This document shows positions 25,873 through 38,515 of a DNA stretch of 64,000 nt, piece by piece. Each line of letters opens with the position of its first letter. Positions within the stretch are counted from its first letter, which is position 1. Source of the stretch: Sandaracinaceae bacterium (lineage in GTDB: Bacteria; Myxococcota_A; Polyangia; Polyangiales; Houyiibacteriaceae); assembly GCA_020633075.1 (NCBI GenBank), contig JACKEI010000006.1:1-64000 (forward strand). The letters run 5' to 3'. The notes beneath the pieces are model-generated. The model ran no database searches and was not told the origin of the DNA. It saw nothing but the letters and a program-made list of their open reading frames with translations. Made by a program: the position numbers and the translations under genes.

Positions 25873-28344
25873 CTAGCCGCGACGCAGCCGGCGCCGGAGG
25901 CCCAGCGCGGCCCCCAGCAGCAGGAGCGCCGACCACGCGAGCCCGCCGACCGGCTCGGCGGGGGACACGCTGCAGCCGCCTCTCCCGCCGTGTGGCCCCG
26001 CGTCCGCGAAGCAGCGGGCGCCGCAGCGCTCCGGGTCGATGCCGAGCCCGACCCCAGGGTCGCAGACCTCACCCTCGTCCACGATGCCGTCGCCGCAGAA
26101 CGCACGCTCGCACGTCGGGCGGCAGGCCCCCGGCCGCGTCGCGGAGTTGTCCGCTCCGTCGTCACAGCCTTCGCCCGTGTCGAGCACGCCGTCGCCACAG
26201 AAGGCCGTACGACACGCCGCTCGGCACCCGTCCGGCGCGGTGTCGCTGTTTGCGTCGCCCTCGTCGCACTGCTCCGCCGGATAGTCGACCACGCCGTCGC
26301 CGCAGCGGTTGGTGCACTGGCTGGCCGAGCCGGGCGGCTCGAAGCAGGCCCAGCCCGCCTCGACGAGGCAGGTCGCGCCGCAGCCGTCGCCGGGCTCCGT
26401 GTTGGCGTCGTCACAGCCCTCACCGAGGCCGCGCACGCCGTCGCCACAAGCCCGCGTGCACACGCCCTCGACGCGTGTGAAGCCCGGGTCGCACTCGCAG
26501 AGTGGGTCCGCGCCCAGCTGGTTGATGCAGGCCTCGTGCTCGCCGCAGGGGTTGTCCACCACGCACTCGTCCACGTCGATGCAGCTGGTGCCCGTGCCCT
26601 GGAAGCCGTCGCGACACGCGCAGCTGAAGCTCCCCGCGGTGTTGGTGCACTCCGCGAAGGGCGAGCAGTTGTGGCTGCCGCTCTGGCACTCGTCCACGTC
26701 CGTGCAGGTCCGACCGTCGCCCAGGTATCCAGCGACGCAGTCGCAGCGGAACGACCCGAGCGTGTCCGTGCACGTGGCGTTGGCGGAGCAGTCGTCGTCA
26801 CCCGACGCACACTCGTCGATGTTGGTGCAGCTGCTGCCCGAGGTCCGGCCGTCTCCCATGTAGCCGGCGGGACAGGTGCACTCGAAGTCGCCGACCGTGG
26901 AGCTCGGGTCGCTGCAGGTGGCGCGCGACATGCAGTCGTCCAGGTCCGCGAGGCACTCGTCTTGGAGGGCGCAGGTGGTGCCGTTGTTGGTGTAGCCGGG
27001 GCGGCAGTTGCAGGTGTAGCCCGGGCTGCTCCAGCCGGACCCGAGCGGGATCTGGGCGCAAGTGCCTCCCACGCCGCACGGCTGGGGCGCCGCGCACTCG
27101 TTGATGTTGGTGCAGTTCAGGCCGTTGCCCGTGGTGCCTGGGTTGCAGGTGCACGAGAACGAGCCCGGGAGGTCCGCGCAGGTCGCCAGCGCAGAGCAGT
27201 TGTGGGCGCCGGTGATGCACTCGTTGATGTTGGTGCAGCCCGTGCCCATGACGAAGCCGTTGCCGGAGTAGCCGGCGATGCATGCGCACTGGACGTCGCC
27301 GTTGACCATGCTGGGGTCGTTGCAGGTGGCGAGGCCCGGCACACAGGGCGCGGGGGTGGCGGTGCACTCGTTGGTCAGCACGCACGTGGTGCCGTTGAAG
27401 CCGTAGTTGGCGGCACAGGTGCACGAGTAGCCGGGCGCGCTCCACGAGCCGATGGGGGTCTGCGTGCAGCTCACCCCGTTGGGGCCGCAGGGGTTGCCGG
27501 CGCACTCGTTGATGTCCGTGCAGCCGGTGCCACCCACGCCCGTACGCCCGTTGCCGCTGTAGCCAGCCGGGCAGGTGCAGGTGTAGTTACCCACGGCGCT
27601 CGAGGGGTCGTAGCAGGTCGCGAGGGCATGGCAGTTGTCCACGTTGGCGGTGCACTCGTTGATGAGGACACACGCCGTGGAGCCAGCGTTGAGGGCGTAG
27701 CCGGCGGGGCAGCCGCTGCAGGAGTACCCGGGGCTGACCCAGCTGTTGCCCGTGGCGAACTCGGAGCAGTTGCCGGGGGCGCACGGGTTGCCCGCGCACT
27801 CGTTGATGTTGCTGCAGCCCCAGTTGTGCGACGAAGTGCCCACGGTGCCCGTGGTCCCGAGTTCGCAGCGGAAGCTGAAGTAGTAGCGCTGCGTCGGGGT
27901 GTGGTAGGCCCGACACTCGACGTTCTGGCTGCAGTTCACGTAGCTCCCGTACGTGTAGTCGACGGCGGCGGATACCGCGTAGGCGCAGGTCTGCATGTTG
28001 CAGCCCACCTCGGTGGCACCCTCGGGCCAGCCAGGCAGCGTGCCGGCGGTGTTGATCTCGTAGCTGTTGGTCCACCCGTCGTTGTCTGCGTTGGAGCCGG
28101 CCGTTGCCACGTAGCCGCTAGTCGAGTAGCCGGCGCCATAAGGGTTCAGACATGGGGCGCGCCCGTTGCCCTGGCAGTCCGCCCCACCACCCGTCGCCAC
28201 GTGGCATGTCTGGCAGACATAGGGGCGGGCCCCGAAGTCATTGGGGCCGTAGGTTGGGTAAGCGAGCGCCCGCGCAGGCAGCAACGAGCACGCCACCACA
28301 AAGCACCCCGCCATCCACAACCGCAGACCGTCAAACGTAGGCAT
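25873..28344 (-). CDS. Secreted multi-EGF, DUF4215-repeat protein with CxxCH motif and MYXO-CTERM-like anchor
   Basis: Large extracellular surface protein, 823 aa. Signal peptide at about 5-27 (WMAGCFVVACSLLPARALA). The mature N-terminus carries YVCQTCHVATGGG, a CxxCH motif that could bind a c-type haem. About ten EGF-like modules follow (repeated NINEC, DINEC, DVDEC), many of the calcium-binding type. Next are about four DUF4215 myxobacterial disulfide repeats (CGDGVRGLGEGCDDAN and similar). The C-terminus is a Cys, a hydrophobic helix (GLAWSALLLLGAALGL) and RRRLRR, the MYXO-CTERM sorting-signal layout. ATG 28344 is preferred because GAGG sits 8 bases upstream; GTG 28350 is the alternative. 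Role unknown; adhesion or surface redox are possible. Confidence 0.85.
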   Translation of the reverse strand: MPTFDGLRLWMAGCFVVACSLLPARALAYPTYGPNDFGARPYVCQTCHVATGGGADCQGNGRAPCLNPYGAGYSTSGYVATAGSNADNDGWTNSYEINTAGTLPGWPEGATEVGCNMQTCAYAVSAAVDYTYGSYVNCSQNVECRAYHTPTQRYYFSFRCELGTTGTVGTSSHNWGCSNINECAGNPCAPGNCSEFATGNSWVSPGYSCSGCPAGYALNAGSTACVLINECTANVDNCHALATCYDPSSAVGNYTCTCPAGYSGNGRTGVGGTGCTDINECAGNPCGPNGVSCTQTPIGSWSAPGYSCTCAANYGFNGTTCVLTNECTATPAPCVPGLATCNDPSMVNGDVQCACIAGYSGNGFVMGTGCTNINECITGAHNCSALATCADLPGSFSCTCNPGTTGNGLNCTNINECAAPQPCGVGGTCAQIPLGSGWSSPGYTCNCRPGYTNNGTTCALQDECLADLDDCMSRATCSDPSSTVGDFECTCPAGYMGDGRTSGSSCTNIDECASGDDDCSANATCTDTLGSFRCDCVAGYLGDGRTCTDVDECQSGSHNCSPFAECTNTAGSFSCACRDGFQGTGTSCIDVDECVVDNPCGEHEACINQLGADPLCECDPGFTRVEGVCTRACGDGVRGLGEGCDDANTEPGDGCGATCLVEAGWACFEPPGSASQCTNRCGDGVVDYPAEQCDEGDANSDTAPDGCRAACRTAFCGDGVLDTGEGCDDGADNSATRPGACRPTCERAFCGDGIVDEGEVCDPGVGLGIDPERCGARCFADAGPHGGRGGCSVSPAEPVGGLAWSALLLLGAALGLRRRLRRG

Positions 28345-28438
28345 CCACACGACCTCAGCCCACTATGAAGCATGTTTCGTGCGCGTCGGAAAGGGGGTGT
28401 GGCGCAAACAACGCGACCGGGGTGCCGTCCGCGAGCGC

Positions 28439-29896
28439 TCAGGGAGCCCGCACGGCGCAGGTGGCGGGCATGCTCGGAGGCGTCGGGGAGGCATAGGGGT
28501 TGGGCTCGCCATACCGCTGCGCCACGAGAAACTGGAGCGCAAAGGCGATGATGGGCGACGGGACCGAGTGACCCTGCCCGTGGTCGCAGGCCACCACCGT
28601 GTCGCCATCATCCAGCAAGTGGTTCACCAGCGCCTGGCTGCCCGCGGCGAAGTCGATGGTGAAGCCCGGCAAGAAGGCCAGCGTGTCGCTCGGGCCGCCC
28701 CAGGCGACCAGGGTGGGGGTGGGCGCTGCGGGCGTGACGTAGGTGGTGTTCAGGATGCGATGCGCCTCCTCGGTGCCGCCGCTCAGGATGGTCACGCCCG
28801 CGAGCACGTCCGCGCGGTCCATCAGCAGGCGCGTGCTGAAGAGCGCGCCGGCGCTCGCGCCCGCCGTGTAGATGCGCGCGCGGTCCACGCCGTGTTCGGC
28901 GTCCAAGCAGCCCAGGATGTCATCGAAGAGGGCGAGGTCGGGACCCGGCGGCGACACGTCCAAGAAACGCCACATGGGCGCCGAGATGCCGCCCAGCGTG
29001 AACTGGTACGACATCTCCGGGATGGCGACGATGATGTCCAGCGTGCTCGCCAGGGACGCCGCACCCGTGATGGACGCGAAGCTGTTCGCGCTGCCACCGA
29101 GCTGATGCCACAGCACGGCCACGGGCTTGCCGCTGGGGTTCGGAGGCAGGAAGAGGAGGAACTGGCGCGCCTCGCCAGCGGACGTGATGGTGATGCGCCC
29201 GGCGCTGCTCACGTCGGGGCAGGCGCTGGGGACGCTGAGGGTGGGCAGCACGATGGGGCACGCGCCCGCGTCGAACTGGCTGCCACTCAGACACTCCGCA
29301 GGGTACTCGCAGTCCGTGGACTGCCAGGCGCCACCCAGGCAGGTCGTCGTACGCGTGCCGCGCAGGTTGACGCCGCAGTCGCGCTCCGAGAGCTCGTCGT
29401 CCACGCACACGTCGGGGTCGGAGCAGGAGAAGGCGTTTACGTTCCAGCTCCCGGCGAAGCAGGTCTGCAGCTGGCGCCCGCGCCCGTTGAGCCCACAGGG
29501 CACGTCGCTCAGGCCCTCGGCGTTGTCTGCGCAGGTGTCTGGATCTTGGCAGGTGGGGGCGAACTGTCCGCCGACGCAGAGGTCGTGCTCGACGCCACGT
29601 CCGTTCACGCCGCAGGCGGCCTCGGAGCCCACGCGCAGCGTTCCGTCGATGCAGGCGTCGGGATCCTCGCAGCGGCCCACCAGCATCGCTCCCTCGCACA
29701 TCTGGAGGATGGCGCCGCGCCCGTTCAAGCCGCAGGGCTGGGGCGGCAGGAGAGGCACGACGCAGGAATCGTCCGCGCAGCCGACGAGGCTCGCGGCGGC
29801 CAGCGCCAGCGCCAACGCGCGTGGGCAGACCGAGCGCCACGGCCGCCCACGGGAGCCGCGAGGGACGGGGGAGGAGACGGTGGCGCTGCGCGGCAT
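28439..29896 (-). CDS. Lipoprotein with four Cys-rich repeats and a PHB depolymerase/LpqC-like esterase domain
   Basis: A 485-aa exported lipoprotein with lipobox ASLVGC after a hydrophobic signal. Residues about 45-215 contain four imperfect repeats of roughly 40 residues, each with CGLNGRG (or CGVNGRG, CGVNLRG) followed by a Cys and CxDPDxC. The C-terminal half is an alpha/beta-hydrolase of the poly(3-hydroxybutyrate) depolymerase/LpqC type. It shows VAVLWHQLGGSANSF for the oxyanion region, the nucleophile elbow YTAGASAGALFS and a late GDTVVACDHGQGHSVP with the likely catalytic His. The Cys repeats may bind substrate or stabilise the surface protein. The start at 29896 faces the metalloprotease gene head to head, 66 bp away. 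Confidence 0.8.
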   Translation of the reverse strand: MPRSATVSSPVPRGSRGRPWRSVCPRALALALAAASLVGCADDSCVVPLLPPQPCGLNGRGAILQMCEGAMLVGRCEDPDACIDGTLRVGSEAACGVNGRGVEHDLCVGGQFAPTCQDPDTCADNAEGLSDVPCGLNGRGRQLQTCFAGSWNVNAFSCSDPDVCVDDELSERDCGVNLRGTRTTTCLGGAWQSTDCEYPAECLSGSQFDAGACPIVLPTLSVPSACPDVSSAGRITITSAGEARQFLLFLPPNPSGKPVAVLWHQLGGSANSFASITGAASLASTLDIIVAIPEMSYQFTLGGISAPMWRFLDVSPPGPDLALFDDILGCLDAEHGVDRARIYTAGASAGALFSTRLLMDRADVLAGVTILSGGTEEAHRILNTTYVTPAAPTPTLVAWGGPSDTLAFLPGFTIDFAAGSQALVNHLLDDGDTVVACDHGQGHSVPSPIIAFALQFLVAQRYGEPNPYASPTPPSMPATCAVRAP

Positions 29897-29962
29897 GGCG
29901 GCCAAGGTATCAGGGCGGCAGGAGCGCAGCCAACGCGCGCGCGGGCTGCTAGCATCTCGCGG

Positions 29963-31549
29963 GTGAAGCTCATCTCTCTCGCGCTCGCCCTCGGGCTCCT
30001 CTCCGCCGGGTGTGCGTCCGCGCCGGGGCCACTGACCACCGTGGTGGAACCCGAGCTCGCCCCCCGCGAGTTGGCCGGACGCGTCCTCTACGCGGCGCGC
30101 CAGCCCACCGTCACCGGAGCCTCGCGCGAGCAGACCCTGCGCCCGGCGCGACGCATCACGGTGGACGTGGTGGACCCGTCTGGCGCTGTGCTCGGCACGA
30201 CCGCCACGGACGACGACGGCGTCTTTGCGGTGCTGGTCAGCGACCCACGCGCGTCGCTGCGGGTGCGGGCCGCCATCCTCGCGGACGGCTTCGACCTCGC
30301 GGTCACGCGTGACGCCTTCGGCGCGCAAGTGCACGACCTCGTGGTGCCGGTGCCGACCGCCCCTGACGCGCGGGCCATCGAGATCAGCATCGGCGACGAC
30401 AACGAGATGGCGGGCGCGCTGCACCTCTTGGACACCGTCTTACGGGGCGCGCGGGCCGTGCACGCGTGGACGGGCGAGCACGTGCCGCGCTTCTACGCCT
30501 ACTGGGCCCGAGGCGTGACCACCGAGTGGAGCTACTACCGCGCCGAGCGGGTCGCCGGCAGCGGGCGCTACAGCGTGGAGCTGTTGGGCGGGGACCCGGG
30601 TCGGCAGGCCACGACCGACACCGACGAGCACGACGAGGCCATCATCCTGCACGAGTTCGGGCACTTCGTGATGGACGTCATGACCAGCGACTCGTCGCAT
30701 GGCGGCACGCACCCAGGCGGCGTGCTGGTGGACCCCGGCCTCGCGTGGGAGGAGGGGCGCGCCAGCTGGTTCGCGTGCGCCGTACTCGGACACCCGCTCT
30801 ACGTGGACACCATCGGCATCGAGCCGGCCGGCTCCCTGCGCGTCGCCGCGAACCTGGAGACGCAGTCCCAGGACGGGCCGCGGGGCATGGGCTCCGAGGC
30901 AGGGGTGGAGGAGATCCTCTGGGACCTCTCGGACGGAGGCCCACAGGACGTGCCTTTCGCGCTGCCAGACACGGACAACGACGGGGTCGCGCTGGGTCCC
31001 GCGGCGGTGTTTGCGGCCATGCGTGGCATCGCCCGCGAGCCCGGCGCGTACCCGGAGATCACCAGCTTTCTGCGTTACCTGGTGCGCACCAACGTGGCGG
31101 ATGGCTTGGCCATCAAGCAGCTCTTGCTGGTGGGAGGGCACCCCGAGGCGATGCTGCCCCTGGACGACACGCCCCTCTGGCCGCTCGACATCGCGCTGGG
31201 CAGCACGGTGGGCGGCAAGATCGACAGCATGTCCGACCCTGCGCCCAGCGGCGGTCCCCCGCGGCCAGGGAACGGACGCGACGCGGTGCACGCCTACCGT
31301 GTGCACGTGCCCACCCCCATGTGGCTGACCGTGCGGCTGCAGGTGTTTGGCAGCGGCGGGCAGAGCGACCACACGGACGTGGACCTCGAGCTGCGCGACC
31401 TGCGGGCCGACCCGCTGGGGGCGAGCCGGGGCGAGGGACCCAATGAGCTGATCACGCACTTCGCCGAGCCGGGTTGGTACATCATCTACGTGCGCGACGG
31501 GGGCACTCCCAACAGGGCAGGCTACGAGCTGAACGTCACGGGCCGCTGA
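29963..31549 (+). CDS. Lipoprotein zinc-metalloprotease-like protein (HEFGH motif)
   Basis: A 528-aa exported lipoprotein that starts at GTG 29963 and has a lipobox LLSAGC. The N-terminal region (about 35-120) looks like a carboxypeptidase-regulatory/beta-sandwich module (RRITVDVVDPSGAVLGTTATD). The central part contains ILHEFGHFVMD, an HExxH zinc motif with a Gly-His continuation as in metzincin/gluzincin proteases. About 60 residues later comes WEEGRASWFAC, which could supply the third (Glu) ligand. The C-terminal 130 residues resemble a PPC-type bacterial prepeptidase domain (HVPTPMWLTVRLQVFG, YIIYVRDGG). It is divergent from the depolymerase-like gene. Substrate unknown. Confidence 0.75.
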   Translation: MKLISLALALGLLSAGCASAPGPLTTVVEPELAPRELAGRVLYAARQPTVTGASREQTLRPARRITVDVVDPSGAVLGTTATDDDGVFAVLVSDPRASLRVRAAILADGFDLAVTRDAFGAQVHDLVVPVPTAPDARAIEISIGDDNEMAGALHLLDTVLRGARAVHAWTGEHVPRFYAYWARGVTTEWSYYRAERVAGSGRYSVELLGGDPGRQATTDTDEHDEAIILHEFGHFVMDVMTSDSSHGGTHPGGVLVDPGLAWEEGRASWFACAVLGHPLYVDTIGIEPAGSLRVAANLETQSQDGPRGMGSEAGVEEILWDLSDGGPQDVPFALPDTDNDGVALGPAAVFAAMRGIAREPGAYPEITSFLRYLVRTNVADGLAIKQLLLVGGHPEAMLPLDDTPLWPLDIALGSTVGGKIDSMSDPAPSGGPPRPGNGRDAVHAYRVHVPTPMWLTVRLQVFGSGGQSDHTDVDLELRDLRADPLGASRGEGPNELITHFAEPGWYIIYVRDGGTPNRAGYELNVTGR

Positions 31550-31639
31550 CAGGAGCGTGACGGCGCTGCCAGGCGCCATGCCCGGCGAGCTGACGGCTCT
31601 CTGACGCAACTCCGCGCGCGCCGGAACGATACGAGCACC

Positions 31640-31888
31640 ATGCACTCTTCAGACGACTCTTCGAACGCCCCGCACGAGCCCATCATCGTCCCCTACGAGC
31701 GCCTGAGTGAAGCGGCCCTTCACGGCGTGGTGGAGGAGTACATCACGCGCGAAGGCACTGACTACGGCCACTCCGAGGCGACGCTGGAGGACAAGCGGCA
31801 GGCCGTGTTGCGCCAGCTGCGCGCGGGGCTCGCGCACATCGAGTTCGACCCCGAGAGCGAGACCTGCACGCTACGTCGCAGCCGCTGA
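31640..31888 (+). CDS. YheU family (UPF0270) small protein
   Basis: An 82-aa protein matching the UPF0270/YheU family: IIVPYERLSEAALHGVVEEY, then REGTDYG, and KRQAVLRQLRAG near the C-terminus, all in family order. The first 14 residues form a non-conserved extension. The function of the family is not established. It stands alone 90 bp after the metalloprotease gene and may have its own promoter. An inverted repeat shared with the recX terminator starts 12 bp after the stop. Confidence 0.85.
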   Translation: MHSSDDSSNAPHEPIIVPYERLSEAALHGVVEEYITREGTDYGHSEATLEDKRQAVLRQLRAGLAHIEFDPESETCTLRRSR

Positions 31889-31899
31889 CGGCGCGCCGG

Positions 31900-31957
31900 G
31901 GCGGCTTTCCGCGTCACGTCTGTGGGTTAAAGAAAGCCGCCCGCAGGTGCGGGCGGC
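31900..31957 (-). terminator. Rho-independent terminator of recX with a competing alternative hairpin
   Basis: Stem GCCGCCCGCA (31936-31945) pairs with TGCGGGCGGC (31948-31957). Read on the minus strand it is followed by TTTCTTT, a proper terminator for the SNF2-recX transcript. The left arm region also pairs with an upstream copy: GGCGGCTTTC (31900-31909) and GAAAGCCGCC (31932-31941), a perfect 10-bp inverted repeat. The two hairpins share bases and exclude each other. On the plus strand the structures could also end the yheU-like transcript, although there is no U-tract. Confidence 0.75.
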
Positions 31958-32096
31958 AGAATTATGATCGGGCCTTCGCGACAGCAGCACCATCCCCCCA
32001 GACCGTGCAGGCGTCGTCACGAAAGCCCGTCCCGCCAGTATGACCGCTGGGCACGCGTTGCCAAGCATTTTCTTACAATTATGAAATGACGCCCCC

Positions 32097-32674
32097 TCAG
32101 AGATTGGACGACGCGACGATTTCATCAAGAATATCAGCATCTTCACAATCGATGACGCGCATTGCAATATCGTAAGAGAAGCCCGCGCGACCGAGCTTGC
32201 CGAGCTCCTTCTGACGCGCATCGGGGTCACGAGGCTGCTCGGCGTCGCGACGATAGGGCCCGAGGCGGCGGCTGCGGGCATAGCGGCAGGCCGCCACGAG
32301 GTCGGGAGAGGCGCCGTCTTCCGTGAGCTCGGCGAGGGCAGCCTGCACCAAGGGGGCGGGCACCCCCTTCTCGGCGAGCTTTGCGCGGATCTTTCGCGTG
32401 CCACTGCCCGCGCGCGCCATGCTGCGGACGCGCTGCGTGGCATACACGGCGTCGTCCAGCAGCCGCAGCCGCACCAGCTCGTCGAGCAGCGCGTCCACCC
32501 AGCCCACCTGCTCCTCGCGCTCACCGCCGTGCTCCGCGAGGCTGCGGTCCACCCGCCGCACCAACAGGCGCCGCAGGTTCGCCCGGCTGCTGCTGCGCTG
32601 GTCCAGGTAGTGCAGCGCCACGTTCTTGAGGTACGCCGGAGTGACACGCCGCGGCGGCTTCTTGCCGCGCGCCG

Positions 32675-32678
<4 letters not shown>
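32097..32678 (-). CDS. recX: RecX family regulatory protein
   Basis: A 193-aa RecX-family protein, which modulates RecA filaments in other bacteria. The three-helix repeat layout is visible: YLKNVALHYLDQRSSSRANL, LLDELVRLRLLDDAVYA, GTRKIRAKLAEKGVP and, late, YARSRRLGPY. The start at 32678 overlaps the stop of the large SNF2 helicase gene by 4 bp (ATGA). The last 80 bp of the gene are AT-richer than the rest of the window. recA is not nearby. The terminator at about 31936-31957 ends this transcript. Confidence 0.88.
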
Positions 32679-36442
<3,764 letters not shown>

Positions 36443-36565
36443 GGGGGGCGCATGGTACGGCGTCCCGGGCGCCCCGCCACAACTGTTTCTACAGAGGGCC
36501 TGCCGTAGGACACGGAATTGCGGCGAGAGTGGACCGTGACGTTGCGGGGCCCGCGCCCCGCGTGC

Positions 36566-38476
36566 ATGCTCGTTCCCCGCGCTCGACCGCCGAGCCCGCG
36601 GCCCGCTCGTGGGCCCCTTGCACGACAGCCCACGTTGACCACCGCCGCGTCACCCTCACCGCCCTCCGACACGGACGCCGACCTGGTGGCCGGCCCAGGC
36701 GCGGATCAGGCCTCGGACGCCGCGGCCCCGCGCACGCGAGGCGTGCGGCGCATCGGGCGCCTGCTCACGCTGCTCCGACCTCACCGGGGTCGCTTCGCGC
36801 TCGCCACCACGGCGCTGCTGCTGGGCGCGGGCATCGGTCTGGTGTACCCGCAGGCGGTGCGCTTCGCGATCGACGAGGGGGTGGGAGGCGGCTCACGCGC
36901 GGTGATGCACCAGGTGGGCATCGGCCTGATCGTGCTCTTCCTGCTGCAGGCGGGCCTGACCTGGTTTCGGCACTACCTGATGAGCTGGTTGGGTGAGCGC
37001 GCCGTGGCCGACATGCGCCGCAAGGTCTTCGACAGCCTGCTCCTGCAGGACGCCACCTTCTACCACTCGCGCCGCACGGGGGAGCTGGTGGGGCGCCTGG
37101 CGGGAGACGTGGCCATCGTCGAGGGCGTGGTGGGCTCCGAGCTGAGCATGGCCATGCGCCACTCCGTGCAGCTGGTGGGCGGGCTGGTGCTGCTCTTCGT
37201 GGAGAACGCCAAGCTGGCGCTGGTGATGCTGACCGTCATCCCGCCGCTCACCGTGGCGGTGGTGCTCTTCGGGCGCCGCATCCGCGTGATGAGCCGCGCC
37301 GTGCAGGACCGCCTGGCGGAGACCAACGCGCGCGTGCAGGAGTCCCTCGGCGCCATCACCACCGTGCAGGCCTTCGGGCGCGAGGCCTACGAGTCCGCCG
37401 CGTACGGCGACACGGTGGAGCACGCCTTCGACGACTCGCTGCGCCTGGCGCGCTGGCGCGCGTCGTTCATGTCGGTGGCCACGCTGTCGGGCTTCATCGC
37501 CATCGGTCTCATCGTGTGGCTGGGTGGGCTGATGGTGGCGGACGGGGAGCTCAGCGCGGGCAGCCTGACGGCCTTCATGCTCTACACGGGCGTGGTCGCC
37601 GTGGCCTTGGGCAGCCTGGTGGGCATCTGGGCCGCTCTGCAGCGCGCGGCGGGCGCCACGGAGAGGCTCTTCGCGCTGGTGGACCTGGTGCCGCGCATCC
37701 GCGAGCCCGAGACGAGCCAGCCGCTCCCGGAGAGCAACAAGGCGCGCGGGGCCGTGAGCTTCGAAGGCGTGTCGTATCGCTACCCCTCGCGCCCCGACCA
37801 GCCCGTGCTGGTGGACGTCACGCTGGACGTGGCGCCGGGCACGAGCGTGGCGCTGGTGGGGCCGAGCGGCGCGGGCAAGACCACCCTCACCGCCCTGGTG
37901 CCGCGCTTCTACGACGTGGACGCGGGGGCCGTGCGGGTGGGTGGCGTGGACGTGCGCGCGCTCACGCTGCACGACCTGCGCGACCTGATCGCCATCGTGC
38001 CGCAGGAGCCGGTGCTCTTCTCGGGGACCATCGCGGAGAACATCGCCTACGGGCGTGAGGGCGTGACGCAGGAGCAGGTGGAGGCGGCGGCGCGCGACGC
38101 GAACGCGCACGACTTCATCCTGGGCTTCCCCGATGGCTACGCGACGCTGGTGGGGGAGCGCGGGGTGCAGCTGTCGGGGGGGCAGAGGCAGCGCGTGGCC
38201 ATCGCGCGGGCCATCGCCAAGGACCCGCGCATCCTGATCCTGGACGAGGCCACCAGCAGCCTGGACGCCGAGAGCGAGGCGCTGGTGCAGGCCGCTCTCG
38301 AGCGGCTGATGAAGGGGCGCACCACGCTGGTGATCGCGCATCGCTTGAGCACGGTGCGCAACGCCGACCGCATCTGCGTGCTGGAGGGGGGCCGCCTGGT
38401 GGAGGACGGCACGCACGACGAGCTGATGGCGCGCGGCGGGGTGTACAGCCGCCTGGTGCTGCACCAGCTCAGCTGA
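36566..38476 (+). CDS. ABC exporter, ABCB/MsbA type (fused TMD-NBD)
   Basis: Half-transporter of about 636 aa. A six-helix type IV exporter domain (about 50-350; FALATTALLLGAGIGLVYP first) is followed by a nucleotide-binding domain. This has Walker A GPSGAGKTT (about 431), Q-loop VPQEPVLFSG, signature LSGGQRQR (about 535), Walker B ILILDEATSS and the switch IAHRLST. It resembles MsbA and mitochondrial ABCB10, and probably acts as a homodimer exporting a lipid or hydrophobic compound. The substrate is not readable. The start is uncertain because the first ~45 residues are non-conserved; ATG 36566 is used, and upstream TTG/GTG starts exist. It is divergent from the SNF2 gene. Confidence 0.9.
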   Translation: MLVPRARPPSPRPARGPLARQPTLTTAASPSPPSDTDADLVAGPGADQASDAAAPRTRGVRRIGRLLTLLRPHRGRFALATTALLLGAGIGLVYPQAVRFAIDEGVGGGSRAVMHQVGIGLIVLFLLQAGLTWFRHYLMSWLGERAVADMRRKVFDSLLLQDATFYHSRRTGELVGRLAGDVAIVEGVVGSELSMAMRHSVQLVGGLVLLFVENAKLALVMLTVIPPLTVAVVLFGRRIRVMSRAVQDRLAETNARVQESLGAITTVQAFGREAYESAAYGDTVEHAFDDSLRLARWRASFMSVATLSGFIAIGLIVWLGGLMVADGELSAGSLTAFMLYTGVVAVALGSLVGIWAALQRAAGATERLFALVDLVPRIREPETSQPLPESNKARGAVSFEGVSYRYPSRPDQPVLVDVTLDVAPGTSVALVGPSGAGKTTLTALVPRFYDVDAGAVRVGGVDVRALTLHDLRDLIAIVPQEPVLFSGTIAENIAYGREGVTQEQVEAAARDANAHDFILGFPDGYATLVGERGVQLSGGQRQRVAIARAIAKDPRILILDEATSSLDAESEALVQAALERLMKGRTTLVIAHRLSTVRNADRICVLEGGRLVEDGTHDELMARGGVYSRLVLHQLS

Positions 38477-38493
38477 CCGGGCCGCGCGCTCGT

Positions 38494-38515
38494 GCCGGGG
38501 CGCGCTCCGCCCGGC
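38494..38515. terminator. Possible hairpin between two convergent genes
   Basis: GCCGGG (38494-38499) and CCCGGC (38510-38515) form a GC stem with a 10-base loop, exactly between the stop of the ABC exporter and the stop of the convergent carboxyltransferase gene. No T-tract follows on either strand, so it is at best a weak bidirectional terminator. Confidence 0.3.

Noticed and set aside
25990..28368. Long plus-strand open frame opposite the EGF protein
   Set aside because: Low-complexity Ala/Val/Arg product caused by the regular Cys/Gly codons on the other strand.
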